Assembly: GCF_900090265.1 (NCBI RefSeq)
Contig: NZ_LT607752.1
Span: 5,958,001 to 6,022,000 of the forward strand
DNA length: 64,000 nucleotides
Direction of reading: 5' to 3'
Source: Micromonospora rifamycinica
GTDB lineage: Bacteria > Actinomycetota > Actinomycetes > Mycobacteriales > Micromonosporaceae
The notes under the pieces were generated by a model. The model was given only the letters and a program-made list of their open reading frames with translations, was not told where the DNA came from and searched no databases. Positions 25,992 to 34,463 of this stretch are shown piece by piece. The translations under genes and the position numbers were made by a program. The number at the start of each line of letters is the position of its first letter. Within the stretch, counting starts at the first letter, position 1.

Positions 25992-26064
25992 TCCCCCGTA
26001 GCTCAATTGGCAGAGCAGCCGGCTGTTAACCGGCAGGTTTTTGGTTCGAGTCCAAACGGGGGAG
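25992..26064 (+). tRNA. tRNA-Asn (anticodon GTT)
   Basis: 73-base cloverleaf. The acceptor stem T-C-C-C-C-C-G pairs with C-G-G-G-G-G-A at 26057-26063, the D-stem region is GCTCAATTGGCAGAGC, the anticodon loop is CTGTTAA and the T-arm is GGTTCGAGTCC. The discriminator is G and CCA is not encoded. Confidence 0.95.
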
Positions 26065-26283
26065 CACAGCCTCCCACTCACGCCCGTCGGCCCTGCCGGC
26101 GGGCGTTCCCTTGTGTCCGGTGCGCGCCCGCTCCACCGCCGGCCGGATCGGCCGATCGGGTCGCCGGTGCTCCGGGAGCGGGGGCGGATGGGCGGTTTCG
26201 GCTCCGAACGGGGTATTCGGACGGCAGGATGACAACTGTCGACTTAGACTCCCGCTGCGTCGATCGGCGCGTCGAATCGAGGG

Positions 26284-28422
26284 GTGGGCCGGAAGATGGC
26301 CGGTGGACGGGGCCGGGGCGCGGCCACGCTGACCGCCGTGGCGGTCGTCCTGGCCTGGCTGGTCGTCGGCGCCGTCGCCGGGCCGTACGCGGGGAAGCTG
26401 GGCGACGTCGCGACCAACGACAACGCCGCCTTCCTGCCCGCCGACGCCGAGGCGACCCGGGCGCAGGAGCTGGCCGCCGGCTTCGTCACGGAGCCGACCA
26501 CCCCGGCCCTGGTGGTGTACGCGCGCAGCACCGGCATCACCCCCGCCGACACGCAGCGGGCGGTCGCCGACAGCACCCGCTTCGCCCGGGTCGCCGGGGT
26601 GGTCGGGCCGCTTCCCCCACCGATCGCCAGCCAGGACGGGCAGGCCCTCCAGGTGGTGGTGCCGATCGACGACTCGCAGGGGGAGCGGATCGGCCAGGTG
26701 GTCGACGAGCTGCGGACCATCGCGGGAGGCGACCGCGACGGGCTCACCGTCGACGTCGCCGGTCCGGCCGGGCTGCTCGCCGACCTGATCGAGGTCTTCT
26801 CCGCCATCGACGGGCCACTGCTGCTGGTCACCCTGGTGGTGGTGCTGGTCATCCTGCTGATCGTCTACCGCAGCCCGGTGCTCTGGGTCTTTCCGCTGCT
26901 GGCGGCCGGGATGTCGTACGCGCTGGCCTCGGTCTTCGTCTACCAGCTGGCCAAGAACGACGTGATCAAGCTGAACGGGCAGGCGCAGGGCATCCTCACC
27001 GTGCTCGTCTTCGGCGCCGGCACCGACTACGCGCTGCTGCTGATCGCCCGCTACCGGGAGGAGTTGCACCGGCACCAGCGGCCCTGGGACGCCATGCGCG
27101 CCGCCTGGCGGGGTGCCGCCCCGGCCATCGGCGCCTCCGGCGCGACCGTCATCGTCAGCCTGCTCTGCCTGCTGCTGTCCAGCCTGAACTCCAACCGGGC
27201 GCTCGGTCCGGTGGCGGCCATCGGCATCGCCGCGACCCTGCTGGTGATGCTGACCTTCCTGCCCGCCCTGCTGGTGCTCGGCGGCCGGTGGGCGTTCTGG
27301 CCGCGTACCCCCGGGGTGGACCGGGCGGACCCGCAGGCCGAACACGGCCTGTGGTCCCGGATCGCCCGCTTCGTCGCCCGGCGGGCCCGGGTGGTCTGGC
27401 TGACCACGGCCGGGGTGCTGGCCCTGCTCGTCCTCGGCCTCACCCAGCTCGGCGCGACCACCCTCGGCCAGTCCGAGCTGTTCACCGACCGCACCGACTC
27501 GGTCGCCGGGCAGGAGGTGATCGCCCGGCACTACCCGGCCGGCACCGGCAGCCCGGCGACCATCTTCACCCGGCAGCAGACCGCCGGCCAGGTCGCCCAG
27601 GTCGCGCAGGGCGTCGCCGGGGTGGCCGCCGTCCGCCCGGTCACCGGGCGGGACCAGACCGGCCCGCCGGACCCGAACGCCCCGCCCCTGGTCGTCGACG
27701 GACGGGTCCAGCTGGAGGCGACCCTGACCGACCCGCCGGACAGCGACGCGGCCGAGCTGACCATCCGGGACCTCCGCGAGGCGGTGCACCGGGTGCCGGC
27801 CGCCGACGCCGTGGTGGGCGGATTCACCGCGATCGACGTGGACACCTCCGACGCCTCCACCCGGGACCGCAACGTGATCATCCCGGTCGTGCTGGCGGTG
27901 ATCGCGGTGATCCTGGCGTTGCTGCTGCGGGCGCTGGTCGCGCCGCTGCTGCTGATCGCGACGGTGGTGCTGTCGTTCCTGGCCACCCTCGGGCTGTGCG
28001 CGGTGATCTTCCGGTACCTGCTGGACTTCCCCGGGGTCGACGCGTCCTTCCCGCTGTTCGCCTTCGTCTTCCTGGTCGCCCTGGGCATCGACTACAACAT
28101 CTTCCTGATGAGCCGGGTCCGCGAGGAGTCGGTCCGCCGGGGCACCCGGGCCGGGGTGCTGGCCGGGCTGACCGTCACCGGCGGGGTGATCACCTCGGCC
28201 GGCATCGTGCTCGCCGCCACCTTCTCCGCGCTGGCCGTGCTGCCGCTGGTGGTGCTGGTGGAGCTGGGCGTGGCGGTCGCGGTCGGCGTCCTGCTGGACA
28301 CCATCGTGGTCCGCTCGCTGCTGGTGCCCGCGCTGGCGTACGACATCGGGCCGAAGATCTGGTGGCCGAGCCGGTTGTCCCGGTCGGCGCGCGACGACAC
28401 GGAGGTGGAACGTGCCCGGTGA
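26284..28422 (+). CDS. MMPL/RND-family transporter
   Basis: Membrane protein of 712 aa from the MMPL (MmpL/YdfJ) exporter family, which moves lipids, drugs or dyes using the proton gradient. It has an N-terminal helix, an extracytoplasmic domain (V-F-S-A-I-D-G-P-L marks its end), five helices with G-A-G-T-D-Y-A-L-L-L-I-A-R, then a second repeat ending in G-I-D-Y-N-I-F-L-M-S-R. Both G-x-x-x-D-Y motifs are intact. GTG 26284 or ATG 26296 may be the start; neither has a strong ribosome site. It overlaps the FAD enzyme gene by 11 bases, so the exporter may act on that enzyme's product. Confidence 0.9.
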   Translation: MGRKMAGGRGRGAATLTAVAVVLAWLVVGAVAGPYAGKLGDVATNDNAAFLPADAEATRAQELAAGFVTEPTTPALVVYARSTGITPADTQRAVADSTRFARVAGVVGPLPPPIASQDGQALQVVVPIDDSQGERIGQVVDELRTIAGGDRDGLTVDVAGPAGLLADLIEVFSAIDGPLLLVTLVVVLVILLIVYRSPVLWVFPLLAAGMSYALASVFVYQLAKNDVIKLNGQAQGILTVLVFGAGTDYALLLIARYREELHRHQRPWDAMRAAWRGAAPAIGASGATVIVSLLCLLLSSLNSNRALGPVAAIGIAATLLVMLTFLPALLVLGGRWAFWPRTPGVDRADPQAEHGLWSRIARFVARRARVVWLTTAGVLALLVLGLTQLGATTLGQSELFTDRTDSVAGQEVIARHYPAGTGSPATIFTRQQTAGQVAQVAQGVAGVAAVRPVTGRDQTGPPDPNAPPLVVDGRVQLEATLTDPPDSDAAELTIRDLREAVHRVPAADAVVGGFTAIDVDTSDASTRDRNVIIPVVLAVIAVILALLLRALVAPLLLIATVVLSFLATLGLCAVIFRYLLDFPGVDASFPLFAFVFLVALGIDYNIFLMSRVREESVRRGTRAGVLAGLTVTGGVITSAGIVLAATFSALAVLPLVVLVELGVAVAVGVLLDTIVVRSLLVPALAYDIGPKIWWPSRLSRSARDDTEVERAR

Positions 28423-29653
28423 GACGGACGTGGTGATCGTCGGCGGTGGCCTGGCCGGGCTGGCGGTCGCCCGCCGGCTGCACCGGGCCGGAGTGCCCTG
28501 GCGGCTGCTGGAGGCCGGCGACCGGCTCGGCGGCCGGGTCGCCACCGACCTGGTCGACGGGTACCTGCTCGACCGGGGTTTCCAGGTGCTCAACACCGCC
28601 TACCCGAGGCTCGGCACCCTGCTCGACCTGGGCACCCTCGACCTGGGCTGGTTCACCTCCGGGGTGCTGGTCCGCCGGAGCGACCGCCTCCACCGGCTGG
28701 TCCACCCGGTACGCGAACCCGGCGGCACACCGGCCACCGCGCTCGCCGGCATCGGTTCGCTGGTCGACCGGCTGCGCTTCGCCGCCCTCGCCACCGGCTG
28801 CGCCACCCTGCCGGCGCACCGACTGCTCACCGCGCCGGAGACCACCAGCGAGACGGCCTTGCGCCGGGCCGGGCTCTCCGACACCATCATCGAGGAGTTG
28901 ATCCGGCCGTTCCTGTCCGGCGTGCTCATCGACCGGGAGCTGGAGACCTCCAGCCACGTGCTGGCGATGATCCTGCGTTCCTTCGCCCGGGGCCGGATCG
29001 GCCTGCCCGCCCGGGGGATGGCCGCGCTGCCGCAGGCCGTGGCCGCCCCGCTGCCCGCCGACCTGATCACCTGCGCCGCGCCGGTCACCGGGGTCGCCCC
29101 CGGCCGGGTCCGTACCCCGACCGGTGAGATCCGGTGCCGCGCCGTGGTGGTCGCGGTCGATCCGGCGGCGGTGGGCACGCTGCTGCCGGCCCTGCCCCGG
29201 GTACGCACCCACAGCTACACCACCTACTACCACAGCACCCCGGAAGCGCCGTTGGGCGAGCCGATCCTGCTGGTCGACGGCGACCGGCGGGAACTCGTCG
29301 CCAACACGGTGGTCGTCAGCCGGGCCGTGCCGTCGTACGCCCCACCCGGCCGGCACCTGGTGGCGACCTCCGTGGTCGGCCCGTCCGCCCCGGCCGAGCC
29401 GGTGGTCCGGGGCGAACTGGAGCGCCTGTACGGATGCTCCACTGCCGACTGGGAACACCTGAGCACGGTGTCGATCCCGGACGCCCTGCCCGCCGCGCCA
29501 CCGCCGCAGGGCCGGCTGCGCAAGCCGGTGGCGCTCGGCGACGGGCTCTTCGTGGCCGGCGACCACCGGGACAGCCCGTCCATCCAGGGGGCACTGGCCA
29601 GCGGCTGGCGTACGGCCGGGGCGGTGCTCGCGGAACTCCGCGCGGCGGGCTGA
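28412..29653 (+). CDS. FAD-dependent amine-oxidase/phytoene-desaturase-like oxidoreductase
   Basis: Flavoprotein of 413 aa. The N-terminal dinucleotide fold has V-V-I-V-G-G-G-L-A-G-L and L-E-A-G-D-R-L-G-G-R, and the C-terminal FAD motif is L-F-V-A-G-D-H-R-D-S-P-S-I-Q-G-A. This is the layout of the carotenoid-desaturase, protoporphyrinogen-oxidase and amine-oxidase superfamily. GTG 28412 follows GGAGGTGG and overlaps the transporter end. Carotenoid synthesis partners are absent nearby, so the substrate is unknown. Confidence 0.85.
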   Translation: MPGETDVVIVGGGLAGLAVARRLHRAGVPWRLLEAGDRLGGRVATDLVDGYLLDRGFQVLNTAYPRLGTLLDLGTLDLGWFTSGVLVRRSDRLHRLVHPVREPGGTPATALAGIGSLVDRLRFAALATGCATLPAHRLLTAPETTSETALRRAGLSDTIIEELIRPFLSGVLIDRELETSSHVLAMILRSFARGRIGLPARGMAALPQAVAAPLPADLITCAAPVTGVAPGRVRTPTGEIRCRAVVVAVDPAAVGTLLPALPRVRTHSYTTYYHSTPEAPLGEPILLVDGDRRELVANTVVVSRAVPSYAPPGRHLVATSVVGPSAPAEPVVRGELERLYGCSTADWEHLSTVSIPDALPAAPPPQGRLRKPVALGDGLFVAGDHRDSPSIQGALASGWRTAGAVLAELRAAG

Positions 29654-29784
29654 ATCGGGTGCCGCCGGGGTGACTGCTGACTGTTATTCTCGCGTAGCCC
29701 ATCGTGCCGTCAGGTGTCGCCGGGCGTACCGGTTCGGTGGTGGCCGGTGGTCCGCCGGGCGGGTTACGATCCGGCCCGGCATCG

Positions 29785-29861
29785 GGGGCGGTAGCTCAGC
29801 GGGTTAGAGCAGGGGACTCATAATCCCTCGGTCGCGGGTTCGAACCCCGCCCGCCCCACCA
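29785..29861 (+). tRNA. tRNA-Met (anticodon CAT)
   Basis: 77-base tRNA including an encoded CCA. The acceptor G-G-G-G-C-G-G pairs with C-C-G-C-C-C-C at 29851-29857, the D-arm is GCTCAGCGGGTTAGAGC, the anticodon loop is CTCATAA and the T-arm is GGGTTCGAACCCC. CAT may also belong to the tRNA-Ile2 that TilS modifies; elongator Met seems more likely from the loop and lack of an initiator mismatch. A decayed integrase follows directly. Confidence 0.9.
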
Positions 29862-29942
29862 GCGAGAACGCTGGATCGGCGATTTTCGCGTGGGGCTGTT
29901 CGTGGGGTGAGCGCGGCACGGTCTGTCCCCGTGGGGACAGCG

Positions 29943-30105
29943 AACGGGCGTGCGGAGCGGCAGCGAGGCGAGATCGAGGAGCTGCCCAGCGGCTCATTGC
30001 GGGCGAAGCGCTACGCGGGCATCGACCCATCACCACAAGGTGGCACTACCTGACCGAGGTGATCCGCAGATGCCAACGTCGTGAGGCGAATCAACCAGTT
30101 GAGCT
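29943..30105 (+). pseudogene. Decayed N-terminal fragment of a tyrosine integrase
   Basis: One frame (from about 29946) reads G-E-I-E-E-L-P-S-G-S-L-R-A-K-R-Y-A-G-I-D-P, and after a one-base shift near 30026 the text continues I-T-T-R-W-H-Y-L-T-E-V-I. Together this is the usual N-terminal beta-sheet DNA-binding part of actinomycete phage or plasmid integrases. No catalytic domain remains. The position just after a tRNA gene, a common insertion target, supports it. The remaining bases of the 302-base gap hold only this fragment and the HicAB promoter. Confidence 0.72.
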
Positions 30106-30125
30106 GGGGAAACGCATGTCTATCT

Positions 30126-30157
30126 TGCTAGACTGAGTGCGTCTAGCACGCTAGACT
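30126..30157 (+). promoter_or_regulatory. HicAB operator/promoter with three CTAGAC boxes
   Basis: TGCTAGAC (30126-30133) and GTCTAGCA (30141-30148) are perfect inverted arms, and a third GCTAGAC follows at 30150-30156. TAGACT (30152-30157) fits a -10 box; with six bases to the ATG, transcription would start at or near the start codon. HicB-type antitoxins bind such sites to repress their own operon. Confidence 0.6.
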
Positions 30158-30163
30158 GCCGGC

Positions 30164-30355
30164 ATGAAGCGGGCCGACCTCATCATGAAGATCGGCAAAG
30201 CTGCCGCGAACGCCGGCATCGGCTTCGACCTCATACGCGAGGGTTCCCACCACAGCATCTACCGCTACGGCAGCCAGCACGTCGTCATACCGCGACATAG
30301 GGAGATCAACGAACTGACCGCGCGAGGTATTCTGCGCGACCTCGGCCTGAGGTAG
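30164..30355 (+). CDS. hicA: HicA-like toxin (mRNA interferase)
   Basis: 63-aa protein of the HicA family, a small double-stranded-RNA-binding-like fold that cleaves mRNA. It has M-K-R-A-D-L-I at the start, the catalytic-His motif R-E-G-S-H-H-S, then V-I-P-R-H-R-E-I-N and a final G-I-L-R-D-L-G-L. There is no ribosome site before the ATG, in keeping with a leaderless mRNA. The antitoxin gene follows after 15 bases. GC content is lower than nearby genes. Confidence 0.85.
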   Translation: MKRADLIMKIGKAAANAGIGFDLIREGSHHSIYRYGSQHVVIPRHREINELTARGILRDLGLR

Positions 30356-30370
30356 AAGGGACTGACGCCG

Positions 30371-30811
30371 ATGACGAAGTACACCGCCGTATGCGTGCGT
30401 TCGGGGAAGTGGTGGTCAATCAGCGTCCCCGAGCTGCGTGGTGTTCACTCGCAGGCGCGCAGGCTCGACCAGGTTGAGGACATGGCTCGGGAAGCTGTCG
30501 CCCTGATGCTCGACGTGTCGCCGCGCAGCTTCGAGGTTGAGGTTCGACCCGAAGTCTCGGCCGAGGTAGCAGCGGCCCGACAGGCGCGGGCCAAGCTGGT
30601 GGAGGCTGAGCGGTCGGCGGAGAGGGCAACGGTTGACGCGGCGAAGACGCTGCTGGAACAGGGTTACACGGTGCGGGATGCCGGGAGTCTGCTGGGCATC
30701 TCTCCGCAACGGGTCTCGCAACTGACGTCACCGCTTCGGCAGGTGAGGCGGGCCGGTCGGAGCCCTCAGACGGCGCGGTCAGCGGCACGGAAGCGTAAGG
30801 CTGTTTCCTGA
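30371..30811 (+). CDS. hicB: HicB-like antitoxin with helix-turn-helix
   Basis: 146-aa partner of the HicA toxin. The N-terminal HicB fold reads Y-T-A-V-C-V-R-S-G-K-W-W-S-I-S-V-P-E-L-R-G, followed by A-R-E-A-V-A-L-M-L. The C-terminal part has a helix-turn-helix, Y-T-V-R-D-A-G-S-L-L-G-I-S-P-Q-R-V-S-Q-L, and a basic tail. GAAGGGA precedes the ATG. The HTH is likely to read the CTAGAC boxes upstream. Confidence 0.85.
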   Translation: MTKYTAVCVRSGKWWSISVPELRGVHSQARRLDQVEDMAREAVALMLDVSPRSFEVEVRPEVSAEVAAARQARAKLVEAERSAERATVDAAKTLLEQGYTVRDAGSLLGISPQRVSQLTSPLRQVRRAGRSPQTARSAARKRKAVS

Positions 30812-30894
30812 TTTGTGCCACCGGTAGGCCGGCCATCGGCCAGTAGTCGGATCCGGAAACGCCGAACTGCCGGCCGAACAGCAGATCCCCGGAT

Positions 30895-30927
30895 CCGCCG
30901 CCCGACCCGAACCGGGTCGGGCGGCGG
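30895..30927. terminator. 15-bp perfect stem between hicB and the esterase gene
   Basis: CCGCCGCCCGACCCG (30895-30909) pairs exactly with 30913-30927 across an AAC loop. It lies between converging genes and probably ends both. Confidence 0.85.
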
Positions 30928-30929
30928 TC

Positions 30930-30963
30930 CACCTCCGGAGGTGACAGTCCACCTCCGGAGGTG
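30930..30963. repeat. Two identical 14-bp palindromes in tandem
   Basis: CACCTCCGGAGGTG occurs at 30930-30943 and again at 30950-30963, both perfect palindromes spaced by six bases. They could be extra terminator hairpins or a protein-binding pair. Confidence 0.7.
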
Positions 30964-30974
30964 GGTCGCGCCGG

Positions 30975-32375
30975 TCAGGCGACCGTGCAGGCGGCGCCGT
31001 TGAGGGTGAACGAGGAGGGCTTGGCGGTGTTGCCGGTGTGGTTGGCCTGGAATCCGATGTCGACCGAACCGCCGGCCGGGATGGCGGCGTTGTAGCTGGC
31101 GTTCCGGGCCGTCACCTGCCCGGACGAGGGCGCGTAGGAGGCGTTCCAGCCGGAGGTGATGGTCTGCCCGCCGGGCAGGGTGAAGACCAGGGACCAGCCG
31201 CTGACGGCGCTGGCACCGGTGTTGGTGATGGTGATGCTCTCGGTCAGCCCGGAGTTCCAGGCGTTGACGGTCGCGGTGACCCGGCAGGCCCCGGAGGCCG
31301 GCGGCGTGGTCGGCGGCGGGGTGGTGACCGGCGGCGTGGTCGGCGGCGGCGTGGTGACCGGCGGCGTGGTGACCGGGGGCGTGGTCGGCACCGGCGGGGT
31401 GGTCACCGGCGGCGTGGTGGGCGTCGGGTTGGTCAGGCCGAAGAACTGGAGGGCGACGGCGGCCATCCCGCCCGAGGGCAGGCTGTGCCCCGCCCCCTGG
31501 ACGCTGTACGCCTCGACCAGGACGTTACCGCTGGCGTCGGCGTACCGGCGGCGGTTCCAGTTGGCCTGCGGGGTGTCGGTGGAGGTGGGGGTCTGGCTCA
31601 GCCCGAACACGTTGGTCCACTGCTCGATGGTCTCCTGGAGCAGGGAGTACGGCACCAGCGTGTCGGCGGTGCCGTGCCAGAGCTGCACCTTCGGGCGGGG
31701 ACCGGAGTAGCCGGGGTACGCCTGTTGCCGGACCGCGTCACCCCACTGCTGCGGGGTGCGGTTCATGGTGCCGTTGGTGCACTTGCTGGCGCCGGGCGGG
31801 TAGTCGGCCGCGTTGGCGAAGCAGTTGTAGGGAACCCCCATGAACGCGGCGCCGGCGGCGAACACGTCAGGGTAGAGCGCCAGCATGTGGTTGGTCATCA
31901 TGCCGCCGGACGAGCTGCCGGTGGCGTACACCCGACGGGGGTCGCCGCCGTACTGTCGCTGGGCATAGTTGATCATCGAGACGATCGACACCGGGTCGCT
32001 GCCGCCGCCGCGCCGCTTCGCGGCGTCCGACCAGGTGTCGAAGCAGTTGCCGAAGCCGGCCTGCTGCATCGCGGACGGGTAGATCACGATGTATCCGTAC
32101 CGGTCGGCCAGCGAGGCGAACTCGCTGCTGGAGTAGAAGCCCGGCCCGGTGCCGCCGCAGCCGTGCATGGCCACCACGACCGCCGGGTTGGCCGGGCGGG
32201 TGTCCGGCACGTAGATGTGCATCCGCATCCGGCCGGGGTTGTCGCCGAAGTTGGTCACCTCGACCAACGACGCGGCGTACGCCGGTTGGAGCGTCGGTAT
32301 CACCAGGGCCGCCGCCGCCAGCGTCGCCACCAGTGGCGCCGCCAGGGCGAGCAGCATCTTCCGTCTGATCTTCAT
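30975..32375 (-). CDS. Secreted CE1/PHB-depolymerase-type esterase with CBM2
   Basis: Extracellular serine esterase of 466 aa, likely an acetylxylan or feruloyl esterase. A Sec signal (residues 1-35, ending A-Y-A) precedes a CE1 alpha/beta-hydrolase domain with V-A-M-H-G-C-G-G-T, nucleophile Ser155 in G-S-S-S-G, Asp in H-G-T-A-D-T-L, and His in G-A-G-H-S. A T-T-P-P-V linker follows, built from a repeated 15- to 18-base DNA unit. A CBM2 cellulose/xylan-binding domain (residues 365-466) closes the protein and has its Trp residues and end cysteines. GAGGGAG lies before the ATG. Confidence 0.93.
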   Translation of the reverse strand: MKIRRKMLLALAAPLVATLAAAALVIPTLQPAYAASLVEVTNFGDNPGRMRMHIYVPDTRPANPAVVVAMHGCGGTGPGFYSSSEFASLADRYGYIVIYPSAMQQAGFGNCFDTWSDAAKRRGGGSDPVSIVSMINYAQRQYGGDPRRVYATGSSSGGMMTNHMLALYPDVFAAGAAFMGVPYNCFANAADYPPGASKCTNGTMNRTPQQWGDAVRQQAYPGYSGPRPKVQLWHGTADTLVPYSLLQETIEQWTNVFGLSQTPTSTDTPQANWNRRRYADASGNVLVEAYSVQGAGHSLPSGGMAAVALQFFGLTNPTPTTPPVTTPPVPTTPPVTTPPVTTPPPTTPPVTTPPPTTPPASGACRVTATVNAWNSGLTESITITNTGASAVSGWSLVFTLPGGQTITSGWNASYAPSSGQVTARNASYNAAIPAGGSVDIGFQANHTGNTAKPSSFTLNGAACTVA

Positions 32376-32675
32376 GGGCGTGACTCCCTCACAGGTCGAG
32401 ATCGGCCGCGCGCCCCTGCGGCACGGGTGCGCCCGGTTGCCCGTGTCGTTCGCGCCGGCCTGTTACCGCTGGCATGCCCTGCCCCGGCCCAGGTGGCATT
32501 GCATGGCACTTAGTGTTCTCCTCGGCCCGACAAGTGTCAATCGAATGACCTCGATACACTGGGCGGTCGTCGAGGTCGCCCCGGATCCACCCTGGACCCG
32601 CGTCCCGGTAGGCGTGCCCGGCGGTGCCGTCTACAGTCGGTGCCACCGTCACCGAGCCGAGCCCGGAGCGTCCCC
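32376..32675. other. Divergent promoter region, esterase and PaaX-like genes
   Basis: No gene is seen in these 300 bases. The A/T-richer section 32500-32560 (GGCACTTAGTGTTC and GACAAGTGTCAATCG) shows the imperfect half-sites ACTTAGTGT and ACAAGTGT, which may be a regulator site for the esterase gene. Confidence 0.35.
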
Positions 32676-33692
32676 GTGCCACACCCGTTCGACATCGAGG
32701 AGATCTTTCCCGACGACGGGGACCACCCGGTACGGCTGCCCCGCCGGCAGGCCGGCAACTCGCCGCAGGGTGTCGCGGTGACCCTGCTGGCCGACTACAC
32801 GCTGCGGACCCGGGCCTGGCTGCCGTCCGCCGCCATCGTCGCGCTGCTCGCCGAGTCGCACGTCAGCCTCGCCGGGGCGCGGACCGTGATCAGTCGGCTG
32901 GCCCGCCGGGGCGTCCTGGAGGGCAGCCGGCAGGGACGGCGCAGCTCGTACCGGCTCAGCCGGTCCGCCGCCGTCAGCCTCTCGGTCGGCGGGAGCTGGG
33001 TGATGGCGGCCACCACCACGACCCAGGCATGGGACGAGTGCTGGACGCTGGTCGCGTTCTCGCTGCCCCAGGAGCGCAGCGCGCAGCGGCGGGCGCTGCG
33101 CGGGCAGCTCCGCTGGCTGGGCTACGCGCCGCTGTACGACGGGCTGTGGATCTCGCCGCACGAGCTGACCCCGAAGGCGCGGGCCCAGCTCACCCAGCTC
33201 CACCTCGGGGCGGTCACCGTGTTCCGCGGTCGCCGGGTCGACCTCGACGCGGTCGCCGGCCGTGACCCGCTCGACGCCTGGGACGTCGCGGCGGTCGCCG
33301 AGCAGTACGAGAGCTTCCTGCGGCGGTGGCGACCGCTCCTGCCACGGATCGCCGCCGGCCAGGTCGACGGCGCGGAGGCGGTCCGGGCCCGGACCGAGGT
33401 GATGGACACCTTCCGTCGGTTCCCCACCCTCGACCCGCAGCTACCGCTGCGGCTGCTGCCCGCCGGCTGGCTGCGCGGCCCGGCCCGGGAGACCTTCGCC
33501 GCCGTCTACGACGGACTCGCCGACACCGCAGAGCGGCACGTCCGGGCCGTCGTGGCACGGTTCGCCGACGGTACGCACGCCGACGTCCGGGCGCACACCA
33601 CCGCCGACCTCCTCGCCGGCCTCTCCGCCACCGAACCCCGGGGTGCCGCGCCCGCGGCCACCGACCTGGCCGAGTCGTCCCCGTCGTACTGA
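32676..33692 (+). CDS. PaaX-family transcriptional regulator
   Basis: 338-aa repressor-type protein of the PaaX family, known for control of phenylacetate degradation but widespread in actinomycetes. A winged helix lies at about residues 25-95 (S-L-A-G-A-R-T-V-I-S-R-L-A-R-R-G and R-S-S-Y-R-L-S). The middle region has W-T-L-V-A-F-S-L-P-Q-E-R-S-A-Q-R-R-A-L-R and Y-D-G-L-W-I-S-P, and the PaaX C-terminal domain follows. I chose GTG 32676 with GGAG 7 bases upstream. No paa genes are in the window, so its target is unknown. Confidence 0.85.
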   Translation: MPHPFDIEEIFPDDGDHPVRLPRRQAGNSPQGVAVTLLADYTLRTRAWLPSAAIVALLAESHVSLAGARTVISRLARRGVLEGSRQGRRSSYRLSRSAAVSLSVGGSWVMAATTTTQAWDECWTLVAFSLPQERSAQRRALRGQLRWLGYAPLYDGLWISPHELTPKARAQLTQLHLGAVTVFRGRRVDLDAVAGRDPLDAWDVAAVAEQYESFLRRWRPLLPRIAAGQVDGAEAVRARTEVMDTFRRFPTLDPQLPLRLLPAGWLRGPARETFAAVYDGLADTAERHVRAVVARFADGTHADVRAHTTADLLAGLSATEPRGAAPAATDLAESSPSY

Positions 33693-33704
33693 CCCGGCCC
33701 CGCT

Positions 33705-34322
33705 CTAGAGCTTCAGCCCCTCGACGGTGCCCAGGTCGTACCAGGTGAGGGAGAACTCGCTGCCGGAGGGCGGGACGACCGGGAACACGCCCCAGCTCTC
33801 CAGGACCGCACCGGAGCGCAGGGTGAAGTCCTCACCGGGCCGCTGCGAGGTGCAGTACGTGTCGACCGGGTAGACCTGCTTTCCACCGGCCAGCGTGAGA
33901 CGCGACGACCGGAGATCCGCGGCCGGTTCCGGGCAGCTCAGCGACCATCCGTTGGCCGCACTGCTCTGGTAGCGCAGTCGTACCCGCAGCTTTCCCTCCG
34001 TGGTCACCTCCAGGCCGGTGACGGTCGCTCTGTTCGCTCCGTCGTCGTAGAGGAGGCGACTCGTCGGCCGGAGGCCGGTGCCCGCCGACTGCGGGGCGGC
34101 TGTGCTCCCCTCTGCGGCGGGGTCGGCCCCGCCGGTCGTCGGGGCAGGGCTCCCGGAGGCCGGCGGCGCGGAGTCGGAGAGGGCGTCCGCGACGGATGAC
34201 CCGAGGTCCGGGTCCGTGGAACCTGGCTCCGGCCCGCCGAACTTCAGCCAGGCCAGCACGGCGGCGCCGAGCACCGCGACGACGACGCCGACAATCACCT
34301 CGACCAGGTGCTTCCGCAACAT
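33705..34322 (-). CDS. Membrane-anchored extracytoplasmic protein, unknown
   Basis: 205-aa protein. One N-terminal helix (I-V-G-V-V-V-A-V-L-G-A-A-V-L-A-W-L) anchors it, a Ser/Pro/Ala/Gly-rich linker of about 60 residues follows, and the last 120 residues form a beta-rich domain with two cysteines (S-C-P-E-P and T-Y-C-T-S) that probably bond. I do not recognise the family. It converges with the PaaX gene only 12 bases away. Confidence 0.65.
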   Translation of the reverse strand: MLRKHLVEVIVGVVVAVLGAAVLAWLKFGGPEPGSTDPDLGSSVADALSDSAPPASGSPAPTTGGADPAAEGSTAAPQSAGTGLRPTSRLLYDDGANRATVTGLEVTTEGKLRVRLRYQSSAANGWSLSCPEPAADLRSSRLTLAGGKQVYPVDTYCTSQRPGEDFTLRSGAVLESWGVFPVVPPSGSEFSLTWYDLGTVEGLKL

Positions 34323-34463
34323 CGATGATCCCTTACTGCCGGTGGACAGGCGCCCTCCACGCTAGGCGTCAGCAGCAAACCTGGCCACCGGGCGGACACC
34401 CGCGCGCCGTTCCCGGCCGGCTGGGACCGGGCTGGATCGGGTGCACGGACCGCCCGTCCGGGC

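Noticed and set aside
25740..28436. Long + strand frame spanning tRNA-Asn and the MMPL gene
   Set aside because: It includes a tRNA gene and runs out of frame with the clear MMPL sequence.
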